Below, one piece after another: positions 11,909 through 26,636 of a DNA stretch of 64,000 nt. The position numbers and the translations under genes are program-made. A model generated the notes under the pieces. That model made no database searches. It was given only the letters and a program-made list of their open reading frames with translations, and had not been told where the DNA came from. The stretch lies in NCBI GenBank assembly GCA_039881145.1, contig JAYKKI010000132.1, positions 3,755,501-3,819,500 on the forward strand. Direction: 5' to 3'. Source of the DNA: Druceiella hillmani (Eukaryota; Arthropoda; Insecta; Lepidoptera; Hepialidae). How positions within the stretch are numbered: position 1 is the first letter of the stretch; each line of letters opens with the position of its first letter.

Positions 11909-13120
11909 TCTTTTATTTTAGCGTAGTCGAATATAATCTCATAAAATTATGCTCTCTGTCAAAAAAATTATTGACTATGTCCATCAATATTTCAACTAAA
12001 TTCAAAATATGTATAGAACTACTTGTGAATAGTAGGGAATAAAATTTAATGACGATTTTTATTTGAAATATGACAAAATTTATCAAACTTAAATATTTTA
12101 CGTAATAAGGAATTTTTCAAATACGAAAAGGAAAAGAATTGGTCCCATTTCTTTATAATACTTTTGAAAGTTTGATTATATTAACGCGAGTAGAATGTAA
12201 AATAACTCTGATTAAATATAAAATATAAATACTCGTAACTAAATACTATTTGGTTTATTATCGGTAAAGTAGTATCGAGGTTGCAAACATGCTTAAGTTA
12301 TGACAATATTAAAATTGTTGTTTTTCTCATTTTTCTTTCTATAGAAACGTTTATTTCATGTTTACGTAGTTGAATTAAAATAATTGGTTTTTTGATTTCC
12401 GGAGTCAAGGGAGTTATAACGTAGCTGCATGCGTCCGCCTATTTAATTTTCCATCTCTTACAATCTCCGAGGTCCCGTAATCTTAAACTCTTAAAATAAT
12501 ACGAGTAAGTACAAGTACCAGATGCGGATCTTACATAATATATAACACAATTTTATGACGTTCTTTTTAGCTTTTGAGGAAATGAAAAAAAACTTTTGCA
12601 ACATTATTAGCGTGTCCGTTTATATCTGCTTGCCACGTTTAGCCCAATCTAAAGTTTAGGAAAATGAATAATTTTTCATATGAAATGAAAACTGTTATAA
12701 TGTTAAATGTTAATCACTTCATACAACAAACGTAGTACAATGCGGTCTATATACGTGCACACACGCATGTACACCTATATGTTTGTGTATAATTTAACCG
12801 GCTTTGGTGAATTGATGAAAAATGGCGATCGTTTAATAACGATATACAAGAACCAGGAATCTACTAAACTTTTAGGACCACAATTTTATGATCGGTTGTC
12901 TATTTGTCTGCTTGTAATTTATTTATTTTGTTGTAAGAAGTTCATAAGAAGCTTAAATTTAAATAATATTGCAGAGCTTAAAATAAGTTTTTGGCTTGAA
13001 GAAAAATGGATTTTATCTCCGTTTATTTTTCGTTATCTTTACGTTTACGTTTTTATCATTTTTAAATATTTGGTTCCATTAACGTTCAAACCGCAGAGGA
13101 GGAAAGTTTAAAAGGCAATT
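11909..13120. other. AT-rich noncoding stretch
   Basis: The longest frame (12707-13111, plus) has AT-driven composition and no motif. I regard it as chance. Confidence 0.55.
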
Positions 13121-13339
13121 TTAAAAGATTTTCCACTCACAGCAACTTACATTTAAACCAAGGTTTGTGGAAATATCAAAGGCAAGTGTCATTGTCGCTA
13201 ATGGACGTAATAGAGGGCTGTCTTTTTCCACATTTAGGCCTTTTGTACCCACAATTTTGTCGCCAATATTAAAAGCGGATGGCTTTCCGTTACAAGGTGA
13301 AGCACTTAGCATACTTAAAAAGGCGTTTATTTTACTAAC
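13121..13339 (-). other. Exon-like open frame, unidentified
   Basis: The minus strand is open from just after a TAA (13340-13342) down to 13121, with an internal ATG at 13312. The residues are evenly mixed and protein-like (for example KDSPLLRPLATMTLAFDIS) rather than the I/Y/K/N-rich output of surrounding AT DNA. A GTAAGT splice-donor consensus lies at 13150-13145 on the minus strand, which would end an exon at 13151, followed by intron sequence. An AG acceptor is possible upstream, at the GTTAG just before the open frame. I do not recognise the protein. It could be a host exon, a retropseudogene piece or part of an unrecognised transposon. Confidence 0.35.
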
Positions 13340-13451
13340 TTAGAATGACAGATAGTTTTTGCTTTGTCCGCCAAACCCCAGATATATCAATTATATTTTG
13401 AGTTAGCCGCCAAGTCCCAGATTTGTCTACTGATATTGCCATTTTTTTCTA

Positions 13452-13462
13452 TGTGTATATGT

Positions 13463-13523
<61 letters not shown>

Positions 13524-13530
13524 TATATTT
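13452..13530. repeat. (TA)n microsatellite
   Basis: About 80 bp of TA bounded by tgtatatgtatacat and acatatatat edges. Confidence 0.95.
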
Positions 13531-16500
13531 CATTCTCTGAAGGACGGTAATGTGCCAGCTAAGTAAAGTCAAGAACACCTGTCCTACGTAAAGAGCTAAG
13601 CTTTCTCCTGTGCACCATATAATGGAGCTCCTTGTGTCACCATGAATGTATTTCTGTATTTACTAGAATTGCATTTTTCAGCAAAGCTAATATTACTTCA
13701 TAGAATGTAATATCGATTATAATGGTATTTCTACGTCTTTTTTTACTTGGAAGTTCAATTTATTGTAATGATACGTTTAGACATGATAGGCTTCTTTATC
13801 TCAGCTCTTACGAAAATTTATAATAAATTTTCACATGTGATAAACTCAAATTTTTTTGTCACCTTCTGGAAATTTAAATTCAGAAAATTCAGTTCGTTCA
13901 TCGGTTTTGTATAAATAAATATACCATACAATTTAATTTAATTTTTTTTTCATCAAGTATTACGAAATGTATGATTCATTCATGTCTTTTGAACAGTTCG
14001 TTAACACATTTTACTCATCTTAATGACTCTTTGGATGTATACAATGTTAGACTAAACAAGAAAAGTAATCAAGCTGGTTACACGTAACCCACTTCCATTC
14101 AAGAAACTTCTGTGACCTGCGTAAGTGCAAAAGCTTAGTCTTTCATTTCATCTGGGTTCAATTTCAAAAGCAGCATGGAAATGAACCTCGATCTCTTATC
14201 TTTTTCTTTTCCAAATTTTTACCTAACTTTTCACATCGTATCTCATTTTCAAACGTTTTAAATTTTTAATTTCTTATTCGTCTTCGTTTATTAAGTTTTT
14301 TTATTACTTTAGCATATGCTGTAAACATTTTACTTTATGAAATATGGTGATATATCTCTCTACCTTTTATTGCATATAATTAAAGTAATTATTACGTAAC
14401 ATATTTTCGAACCAAAAATAATATTAAGAAATCAACTACTTAAACACACACACGAAAAAGCTAATCCTGTTTACAGAAAGCCGAAAGTAATTTGATTATT
14501 TTGTCGGAATAAAGTAACGAAAACTTAAATGCTTTAGGAAGTAAAATGCATTAATATATTTCCCAGAAATAAAATTTTAATCCACAAATCTGCAATGAAG
14601 AAAGAATTGAGAGAAGTTTTTTTACCCTTGGCACTTCTTCACAATCGATTGATCGAGTTGGGAGTATTTTTTGACGATAGTTTGTTGTTTATATTTTTAA
14701 TTTGGAATCATAAACGCCTACATGGAGATCCTTAACAAGTTATTCATTTATTTTTGCCTTATCTTTACGTTTTTTTAATTATTATGCATTTTTGGAGTAT
14801 TTCATTGAGATTATTCAAGCGTGTACCTATGACCTGCGACAAAAGTTTAAGCCTTGTAGAAACAACTTTATGCGCAGCTAACACATGAATTTGATTGAGT
14901 GATGTTGTAATTCTGCCACTTCTAAAGTCGAAAGTCTCTAATTTGTGCATTATGCCCTTAATTACATATTATGTTTAAAAAGATATTCACTATTCAGTCT
15001 GATTCATAAATTTAAAGTCGCTCAACGAGCAAATAAACACCGACATCATGTCTTCTTTTTGAGAGCTAAGAAGAATTACCTTATTTAAAAATTAAATTTT
15101 TAATTATTAGATGGAAATATCGCATGGCTTGTTATGTTAGTAAATTCTATTTTTTCGTATCAAATAATTTTCCGTGCTTGAGTGACAGTTATTTTTTTAC
15201 TTTACCAACATTTAGATCCGAAATTCATCTGTCTTCAATTGCTCAATTTTATTATCGTGGTTACATAAAAATACGATATGTTTTATGAACTTAAATGAAA
15301 TTTTTGAAACATGACATATTTTTATATAATAGTATCATAAAATTTATAAAATACTATATATTTCATATTAATATTAATTTTAATAATACGTATTTGCACT
15401 TAATTTTAATGTTTCTATGACTGTATGTAAATAAATTAAAAAAACTAAATAAATAAATACAAATATTTTTCAATTATGCACATTAAATATATTTTTTCTG
15501 CTTCCGAGTTTTATACAAATAAGGTTAAAATAAAAGGAGTGGTTATTTTGTTATGTTAATATCATTCCTTCTTAACTAATAGATTTCATCTTACGTCCGT
15601 ATAATATATTTGAAACAAAGTAAGACGAGATGCCACAAAAGTTTACCTAACATTTTAGGCTATCAATAGAGTATATTCGTAAATATTAATTATACGGTGT
15701 GAGAGCAGATGTCAAAGGAAATCGGAAGTTCAGGATTCACGCCTTAAATTTTGATTCCGAAATTTTCAAACGATATCCGATAATATCTTCTGTTTTGTCT
15801 GGTTTTATTAAAATTATCACTCGATTAGTTCTCACTTCGTATGATAAACATCAACTGCGCTAAAATATTAATTGATATTTTCTATGTATGGGTATTTTCT
15901 ATAACCATGGCTTCACTTTCAATATATTTGGAAGACGCCTTCACAACATTTTTCTGATTTTGATTTCACATACCAATGTTTAAGTTGGTTTTCTTTCTTT
16001 TTCTAAAAGAGGTAAATAAATACTTATATAACCGTTGATGGATTAATAACCGAAAAAAATTCTTTGTCTAATTAGTAATATCAATCAACTTAATTTCGTC
16101 GAAGCTTCCTACGTCGATATATAAGCTGAAACGAGGATTTTACCCTTTAGCTCTGCTATTTTACCAAAGCATTTCAACACTGAAAAGGGTAGATTTATGA
16201 TCAAGGAAGGGGGAAATCAAATGCAAATTTAGGCGCTTCCGGCGCGGCATTAATATGTGCGAGCAAGAATATATTTTACGTTTTAGCGCTTAAGCCGCTC
16301 AAGTGATTTTAAATTCGATTACACGGACAATATTATGGTGATTTATATTTGATTTTGACAGGATCAAAAAACGTAATTTGATACATCATCGAATTTACTA
16401 AAATAAGGCTTTAAACAACAAGCAAAATTACGTGACTTAATTTAAAATTTAATTTATTTTTGGATAAGTTTTTAAAAATGTGGCTTCTTCTTCTGCAGCC

Positions 16501-16889
16501 TGCGTTACTTCCTTTATTTTCGTAACCTTCTTCCATACTTTTAAAAATATATTTATGTTGAGCAAGATGCATTCAGGATATTCCCCTTGTTCTTTTATTT
16601 TCATCCTATCAGCGAAGTGGTAACGGCCCTCGTGTCGTTATTCTCGACGATCAAATGAAAAGGCACTTTTTCAATTTTCCATCGGCGTGGTATATTTCAC
16701 TAATCCATGATGTAAATCTTTTAATGACGCTAATTATTGTTGTTCTTATAAAAAAATGTGTTTTAATTTGTTTCGGTTTGAATATACTTATATGTATAAT
16801 TCTATTAAAAATAATATGAAATACAATACAAATTCGTTAATTCCCATTCTATTTAATAAAAAATAGAATAGATATAAACGAAATTATGT
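13531..16889. other. AT-rich noncoding stretch
   Basis: No family is recognised. A minus-strand frame at 14765-14950 has somewhat protein-like composition but no motif. A locally GC-richer patch occurs near 16230-16310 without a discernible feature. Confidence 0.5.

Positions 16890-16952
<63 letters not shown>
16890..16952. repeat. (TA)n microsatellite
   Basis: About 60 bp of TA with an acata edge on the left. Confidence 0.95.
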
Positions 16953-16956
<4 letters not shown>

Positions 16957-17795
16957 TTTGTATATTAAACGATTGACGAATGTGCGGCCTTACTTGATTG
17001 GACCATTTCCATTTGAAATATATAATATTGTAATAATATCTTTTTTCACCAACCAAATTACTCAATGGAAGAAATAACGATTTAAAAATTACATATTATC
17101 GTGATGGACCATTTTTTTGTCAAATCAAAATAGATAATTCGTCTCCACTTGTTGGTAGAGCAATAACAATTTCTGGATTATCCCCACCTGGATACATAAC
17201 ACATGGATGATTGAAATATCATCAAAGGTTTATTCATCCTCAAATTTTTTTCTACAAAGAAATGTAAATGGAGTCGTATTACTTTCAGAAAATAAGTAAT
17301 ATCGTCTCCATCAAATTGAATCTTACATTATATACGGTAGTCGTTTTTAGGGTAAACATAACTTTACGTTCGAATACTACCGGAAATTGCAAAACTTATA
17401 CTTAATTTCCGCTTCCCCTCGTACCTTTAACATTTTATTTTTAGTTAAAATTTATTCCTGCAAATAATAAGTGGGTCCTTTAAACATTTTAAAATGTTCT
17501 TTTTCCTTTGAACCATTATGTGTTTAACGAAGCCTAATATTGTATTATGGTTTAACAAGTAAAAATAAATACGTTTAAGTAGAATCGACCCTTAGGCAGG
17601 CTGTAACAAAGAATAAACCCGTTATTTTTCCATGTGAGTCTATATTATTCGGTATTATTTTTTATTAACTACCTAGAATTTGTATAAAGTTTTTTTAACA
17701 TTTTCTGTTCAATTTGATCACCTATATAAATAATAGACATTTTTTTTATAATCAAAAATATTTAATACTTTCACTTTTCATTTTGTTTCCGTTCC
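16953..17795. other. AT-rich noncoding stretch
   Basis: Nothing coding or structured is recognised between the TA tract and the GT-rich array. Confidence 0.6.
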
Positions 17796-17945
17796 ATGCG
17801 TGTGCGCGCGTGTGCATGTGTGTTTGTGTATTTGTGTGTGTGTATCTGTGTGTGTTTGTGTAATTGTGTGTGTGTGTTTGTGTCTGTGCGTGTCTGTATG
17901 TATCTCTGTGTGTGTGCGCGTGTGTGTGTGTATGTGTGTTTGCGC
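17796..17945. repeat. Compound (GT)n microsatellite
   Basis: About 150 bp of GT with GC, TTTG, TCTG and TATG variants (tgtgcgcgcgtgtgcatgtg and similar). Strong purine/pyrimidine alternation makes it a Z-DNA-prone sequence. Confidence 0.95.
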
Positions 17946-18010
17946 GTGCCCTACCACATGACACGTATTGATACTCGTAGTAAATGTTTATTTTCTAATA
18001 TTTCATATAT

Positions 18011-18155
18011 TTGGCGTTAATTTTGTAGATATTAATTATTCACAATGAAATGAAGCTTCTTTAAGTTCTTTACCACAACCTAGGTTCTGTTGTATGGTAA
18101 CATTTTTACGTGGGCGACTAGGAAAGTTATCTGTAATAAAGAACTTAAAGTAAGT
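18011..18155. mobile_element. Nested-hairpin repeat, copy B, truncated or rearranged
   Basis: It begins ttggcgttaattttgtaga and cacaatgaaatgaa, matching the leader of copies A and C. It then has aagttctttaccacaacctagg and, further on, aagaacttaaagtaagt, which are the two sides of the family's outer stem. The inner hairpin and part of both arms are missing or replaced. No convincing flanking duplication is seen. Confidence 0.65.
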
Positions 18156-19049
18156 TTCATTCAATTGGTTACTTTCTACTTACTTTCGCATAGTTGTAAT
18201 AGAAGGTTCTTTGCAGATCACTTGGAATTTACAGCAAAATATGGATATATATTATATAGCGGAAGAACCCAAGAAAAACTGATATTCCAAAAAACGTAGC
18301 ATGATGAGGAGGCGAGCAAATCTCTTGGTTATTTTCCATCTTTTAATAAAATTACACACCGTATCATATTCTATTATATTTCTGTTCTTTTGACCAAAGA
18401 AATTCTCCTTTTCTCCGATTTCTATATCTAAAACATCAATGTGGTATACAAAAAACCAGTAAATAGACAAAAAACAAAATTAAGAAAAGCTTTATTTTAC
18501 TAGAATAGCCTTATTATTGATCGTTAAGAAGATCCCTTGCTCATCTTCCATCTCAATCATCAGATCTTAACCTCATCAGTATTTGATAAAACTTCATAAA
18601 CAAATGAATTATCAAGACAAACGAAACGAACCCAAACCCGATGCGTTTGCTATTAACTCAATGGGCTACTATTATCGTTAAGAAGACATCGGCGCATTCG
18701 CCCTTTGACCATATTCCATCGCCATCATCAAATTTTACCTCCATCGTCGGTACCAAAATACGGTCAATTATTTAAAATCTCTTGCACCTAGTGGGTAAAA
18801 TATAAATTTTATCATTTCTAATAGAAGCGCCACAAACAGGATAAATAAAATATGTTAAAAATATTAGCACTTATTAATCAATGAATAAAACGAAATTTAT
18901 TTTTTGAATATACATTTTCAAGTCTATAATGGAAAGATAAGAAATAAACCAAAGTAATACCTAGACTAAAAAGGCAAAATTGGTATAGTTGTTATCAATA
19001 CACATGGTATATTTCTAACGTACAATTGACTATTTCACATTCTAACCCT
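18156..19049. other. AT-rich noncoding stretch with a degenerate direct repeat
   Basis: Two loosely similar blocks, at about 18511-18575 and 18670-18752, share tcgttaagaag followed by ttccatc, atcatca and cctcat/cctccat words. This suggests an old duplication about 160 bp apart. No coding sequence is recognised. Confidence 0.5.
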
Positions 19050-19450
19050 ATTGTCTCTTCTCCTTCTTTCTCCTAGCTATTGTCCCATATCTAATTTGCG
19101 GTCAGCTTTCCTCATACATTTTTGCCACAACAGTCTCTACTATGTTGTCATTGAGTTCAAATTCATAATTTTAAGACATTTATCTATAGTGTCCTTCCAG
19201 ATGGCAGCGAGTCGACCTCGGCCTCTCTATCCTTCTTCTATATTTAATACTGCTTTCGTCATATGGTCTTCGTTGCGCCTTATAACGTGTCCATACCAAC
19301 GCAAGCTATTTTCTCTCAGCTTTCCTCAATTTTCGGGACTTTAATCTTTCCTCTAATGTACACATTTTTGATTCTGTCCAGACCAATAACTCTCCCGACC
19401 CAACGCAGCATATTCATTTCTGTGTCATGCATCTTGTACAATCGAATTGT
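19050..19450 (-). pseudogene. LINE (RTE/Jockey-type) pol C-terminus relic
   Basis: The minus strand carries the tail of a non-LTR retrotransposon polyprotein, the region after the reverse transcriptase domain. Reading from about 19430 downwards, the order is MLRWVGRV-like, then IKVPKIEE, then after a frameshift the signature LRENSLRWYGHVIRR (core 19301-19275), EDHMTKAVLNIEE, a stop (19229-19227), RGRGRLAAIWKDTI, and a final ADRKLDMG-like stretch. This order matches the LRWYGHV(x)RR...RGRPxxxW...WRxxxRKADPK C-terminus of many insect LINEs. At least one frameshift and several stops make it dead. The polymerase core is absent from the window. The exact clade is uncertain. Confidence 0.8.
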
Positions 19451-21222
19451 ATTGTGGTCCTTTATAAAACATTGTTCTTATTGTATTTATGAATACATAT
19501 GCTTCATGGTTATTGCATTTCTTATGGAAATAAATAATTTCAAATATTTAAAGACAAAATTCTTGAGACACCCATCGATATCCTTTTTGGTAAATAGTAT
19601 TAAAATGATACCGAATTTTGAACGAAAACAGAAATAGCTTTGAAATGAGTTTTATTAAAAACCCTGATAGAAGTATTAATTTCAATAATATGCAAAAAAT
19701 GATTTCCATTGCTTTTGTTATGTACTCCATTGTTCTTTATGTGTGGCACCATTAAATTCATTTTCATGAGGCAAAGTTGACTTGGAAGAAAAGAGTTTTC
19801 GTTCACAAGAAAACGCTTTAAGCTTGCGTGATATTTGATATTGTTATATTTATTTACTACTAATTCCACGAAACCTTTTATCAAAGCTTATAATGACAAT
19901 TACATTATCTAAAGTAATAATGGCACATATTACACTAGATGTTTATTTTTTTACTTATTCTCATAAATTCAATTTCGATCCACTTCTGTACTATTTATTT
20001 CTGATATGTCGCATTGTGGGGCACAATAAGAAATTACGATCATAACGGAAAGTACCCCATCGGTATTCTTTATTTCATAAGTTAGAGTAAAATTAAATAA
20101 ATTTTATAAAACATTCTAAAGTAAGATTATAAGTGATTTGGTTTACTGGTTAGTTACTATTTAACCTTTACGCTTAAAATATTTAACTAATTTTAATGAA
20201 ATGTTTCATACATATGGATATTATCATGTATATAAACATGAAATATTAATTACAGTAAAATTGTTTTAACTTTATTTTTAATTTAAGATCACCTGGTTAG
20301 AACTAAAGGTTTGAACATAAGTATATACACATATGTTTAGGTAGTAAGCAACTTAATTTTGATATTTTTTTTCAAACAATTTTCTCCCTTTTCACGCGAG
20401 AGAAAAGTCAGGGAACAAATAGATATAAAAAAGAATTTCCGGAATGAATTATTTTCTAGGTAATGAATTTCTTGTAATATAAACTACAACCGGAAATAAC
20501 AATAACTATCAATTAAATATTTTTGCACGGTAAACTAAATTATATTTCATAATTATAGTAAGTCCAAATTATATCAATAAAGGTATGAATGTTAGCTATG
20601 TGTCATTATTTCCTTTTCTTCGCAATTAAATTTTTCAATCAAATATGCGCAATCCAGTACCGTCACCTATTAATACCTGATGTATTTTGACCCTTTCAGA
20701 AAAAAACTTGTATATTTCAAAAATTTACTAATAATACAAAATAGTTGTGATAACAATATTATTTATACATGAATTAATAGATACACTTCTAAAATCACAA
20801 ACAAAATTTCAAAAAAAAAAATCACATACTGTTTCAAAAAAATCTTGGCATCAAAAATAACTGTGAGCTACAGCCGACTTTTTCATAATTTGATTCATGT
20901 CTTTCTTTTTTTTGCGATCAATAAATTTTTATATGGTGACCTACCTTTATTCTGATCTTTGAGTAGCGCTAGTTGCCCTCGACAGTAATATCTGTCAAGG
21001 ATGTGCGAGGGTTTAGTGAACGCAATATGGGATATTTAGAACTGATATTTTTGATTATTGTATACATATTAGTAAAATGGCTTAGTAGTAATTAGGTCAT
21101 TCATTTATCTAAATTACACGACAATCTCTGTCTTTGAGTAAGCCAGTAGAAAAAATTATAATCCCTATATGGAGATAGTTTCTACTTAACTTATTGCATC
21201 AGAGAGGCCTTATTTGTAACAT
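19451..21222. other. AT-rich noncoding stretch
   Basis: No gene or ordered repeat is recognised. Short frames near 19500-19884 have no motif. Confidence 0.55.
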
Positions 21223-21283
21223 GGAAAAATCACTTAAACAAGGAAAAATCACTTAAATTTGGTAAATTTAAGTGATCTTTCCT
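21223..21283. repeat. 20-bp-arm hairpin plus an extra direct half-copy
   Basis: aggaaaaatcacttaaattt (21241-21260) pairs with 21264-21283 with one mismatch and a 3-base loop. A further direct copy, ggaaaaatcacttaaa, lies just upstream at 21223-21238, so the same 16-mer occurs twice forward and once inverted. Confidence 0.85.
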
Positions 21284-23059
21284 TTAAATTTCGCAGAAAT
21301 TCTTTGAACTGAAAACGAGGTTCAGTCAACAAGCTGTTTCGAAATAAACTGCTTTATATTCCTTCTTTCATTATTTGTGAATCTTTATTCACATTCTCAG
21401 TATTGCACCATCAAAACACTCGTAATGTAATAATTTTAACTTATTCAATGATAATTTAAAACATAAAGTGAGTCTTAATTTTCTGGTATGTTACAATAGG
21501 TGCCAAATCGATTACAAATAGTTCCATATCCCTCTGAATATTTTGAATAAAACATAATCTACTTACCATATTTTTATCTTCGTTTTGAAATGAATATCTT
21601 CATTAGTTAAGGATTTACTAAAGCCATTATTTAACATTTTCGACACAATTAAACCTATCCACTTATTAGGGTTTAAAATCTACAATCATTGTGTTCAGTT
21701 AATGATACTTTTACGTTACGCCTTATCACTTATGCTTTGCATTATTATACCATTTCTAAGATTAAAACTTCATCTGAAATGTAATAAGTTATGATTATGT
21801 AAAAAAAGAAGACAATTTTTTTTAAACCTTGTAATATGAATACAAAATAAAAATTTATATTTTCTACAGAAAAAAGAATCCGTAAATCATTGTGTTTGAA
21901 ATAAATGTTACATCAAAATACCCTATTTAAAAAAATATGTTTTATATATTACAGAAATAGAAGAAAGTATTAAAAAAACCGATATTTTCAGAATACACAA
22001 AGAAAACAATTCATTCATTTAAAACATAGAAAAATGAATAAGAAATTCAAAGTAAAATTAGTAAATAAAATATAAAAGGAAAAAAAACTGTTTTCACAAA
22101 ATATATATTAAATTATTTACGTATCAAGAATTGTTGATAGGAAATAAAAATAATAATAAAATTCTAAGAAAATACGTAAACACTTTATACAAATCATAAC
22201 AAAAAATATACGTCACCGACTGCTTTCTTTGATTTGAAGCCATTGCTTATTATTAATTAAAAATAAACTGACATTTTAAATATCTGTCAAAATATAATGT
22301 ATATTTGTTCCTTTTCGTTAGATCTTTCAATGAAAATCATATTTTACTTTACAAATTTCATATATACAGAGTTAACTATGCTCTATACATTGATTTAAAT
22401 AATATACGTAGGCCCTCCGCGTACAAATGTATCCAAAATACGGTACCTATATGGCGATCCTCATTATTCAACAACGTACATATTGTACGTATAAAAATGT
22501 ATTCCTATCTCCAATTTTCTCACAACCGTGTCATATTACTTTTTTTTTATATCGACGCCATTTTATGAACATTGAAAACACATAATTATATGTAAATATT
22601 GAATATGTTGAAATTACGAGGAGAATATTAAGTAACACATTTGATTTTGTTTAGTTAGGACGGTATTCTTGCATTTTCAAAATGATTTTGAATTGCTCAG
22701 CTGCTTATGACGGCCGCCGTAAACAACTGGTGCTTATACGTTTGCTTACATACCTCTGCTCAATTGTGGTCGTTAAGTTTATGCGCTTAGTATTAGGCCA
22801 TTCCATTAAAACACGCGTATATGTTCGGTTGCTGTTTTGGCAGTCTGCGCGAAATATCGATGATTATATTTGTTAATTCTTTAGTCAAATTTAGTACGTT
22901 TATCCGTCAACACATATTTTACTTATCTTTTATATCGATCGAAATAAACAAATTAATTCAATTAGTCAGTTTGACCAACGCAATTTTATTAAATTTGGTA
23001 CAAAAATAAGTCAGACAAAAGTGCAAGAATTATTCATTAAGATCTTTTAAAATCGCTAG
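21284..23059. other. AT-rich noncoding stretch
   Basis: No recognisable gene. The locally GC-richer patch around 22400-22560 and 22700-22870 has open frames but no motif. Confidence 0.5.
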
Positions 23060-23320
23060 GCTGTTCCGCGTATCCTTTGAGGACAGCACAATTTTGGGTA
23101 AAAGCTTTTCATGAGAGCAGAGTTTCTACAGAAGAGGGTCGAGGAGGGCCTCAGGGCATGGCACCTGAATACGAAGAGTGTGGCCGGTATTGACTGTGAC
23201 CGACGCTTCCCGTCAAATTAATATTTCAGAAACAGGTTTGAGTCGGATATTGACAAAAATTTCAATATGCATAAGATGCTGTGGAAGTTGATACCCTATG
23301 TTCCCACGAAAAGGATTATT
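23060..23320 (+). pseudogene. mariner-like (IS630/Tc1/mariner) transposase N-terminal relic
   Basis: This is a decayed fragment of the DNA-binding half of a mariner-type transposase, the enzyme that cuts and pastes the element at its inverted ends. SFEDSTI followed in another frame by WVKAFHESRVSTEE (from 23095) resembles the mariner W-x-x-x-F-x-x-G-R-x-S-x-E-D segment. A shifted frame gives ISETGLSRILTK (about 23222-23258), like the second helix-turn-helix. A third gives NFNMHKMLWKLIPYVPT (about 23258-23308), like the LNM-x-K-V-x-x-K-x-V-P segment. At least two frameshifts and several stops interrupt it. The catalytic DDD region and terminal repeats are not seen. The order of three weak matches makes the call plausible but not certain. 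Confidence 0.6.
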
Positions 23321-24249
23321 TAGTGGCGCCATAATGCCATTTCTCGAAACCTGCTCCTAATAAGGAAACACCCAGACTATCTGTGCTGCATGGAAATTTT
23401 AATAACATTTAGGTATATAATAGAGAAAAATATACGCACAAGTTTCAATGGAATGACTAATATTTGATTTTCTATAATATATATATTTTTCTTTTTAAAC
23501 ATTTTTCCACAAGCATTTTACCAACGGTAACATTAATGACGGAATTTTCAAAACCATGATATGAAATTATTTGACGCAGAGTAAAATAATAATAAATCTT
23601 CAAGATGAAAATTACCTCGAATGAGATAATAAATAAATTATTAAAAATTAAATTATACGTCGTTAGGTAAATAGAGATTTTCCTAACGTTCTCACTATAT
23701 CAAATGATTAGTGACACAAGTATATGGGAAAGCGAACGTGAAAAAAGGAAAGTCAATGAAGGAGTCAATTGTACATCGTTACCGACGCAAGTTTGCCGAA
23801 CAAATGCTTACATTTCTCACATTTGACTTGCAAATCGATGAGTGGCTTTCCACATCTAACTAATTAACTATTTACTTGAACCGTGCTTGATTGATGACTT
23901 ACGAGTTTAACTTTTGCAGATCAGCTGTCACGTAAAATAGTGTTTAGGTTTTAGTTGTAAAATATGTTACCTATTTTTATCGAAAACAACGTAATCGTAA
24001 GCTACGTATTTTTTTATGAAAGTTGTTTGACAATAATTTTATTCCTTTGTCAAGGACAAAGCATTTACTCTATTTTTACCTACGACAGGATAATGTTAAA
24101 AGCTGGTGAGTAAAGTGTAATTGAATGAGGGTGAGTTTGAATTTCGCTCAGTTTAGTGGTATATAACAAATACGACATATATTCTGTATTACAAACTTCG
24201 AACATTTAAATGTTGTGATTTCAACATTTAATTCGACGTCGAAGTTGTG
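23321..24249. other. AT-rich noncoding stretch
   Basis: No continuation of the mariner-like relic and no other feature is recognised. Confidence 0.55.
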
Positions 24250-26469
<2,220 letters not shown>

Positions 26470-26504
<35 letters not shown>

Positions 26505-26569
26505 TATAACGTATATATTTTTTTGTAATAAAGAATGTCACATTTGCGACTCGAAGTTGAAAATTCATG

Positions 26570-26634
<65 letters not shown>
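26470..26634. repeat. Two (TA)n tracts 70 bp apart
   Basis: TA runs at 26473-26500 and 26571-26634 are separated by about 70 bp of unrelated sequence. Confidence 0.95.

Positions 26635-26636
<2 letters not shown>

Noticed and set aside
12707..13111. 134-residue plus-strand gene
   Set aside because: Composition follows local AT content, there is no motif, and the start is inside a low-complexity stretch.
17752..18020. Cys/Val or His/Thr repeat proteins at the GT array
   Set aside because: These are translations of the GT microsatellite on both strands.
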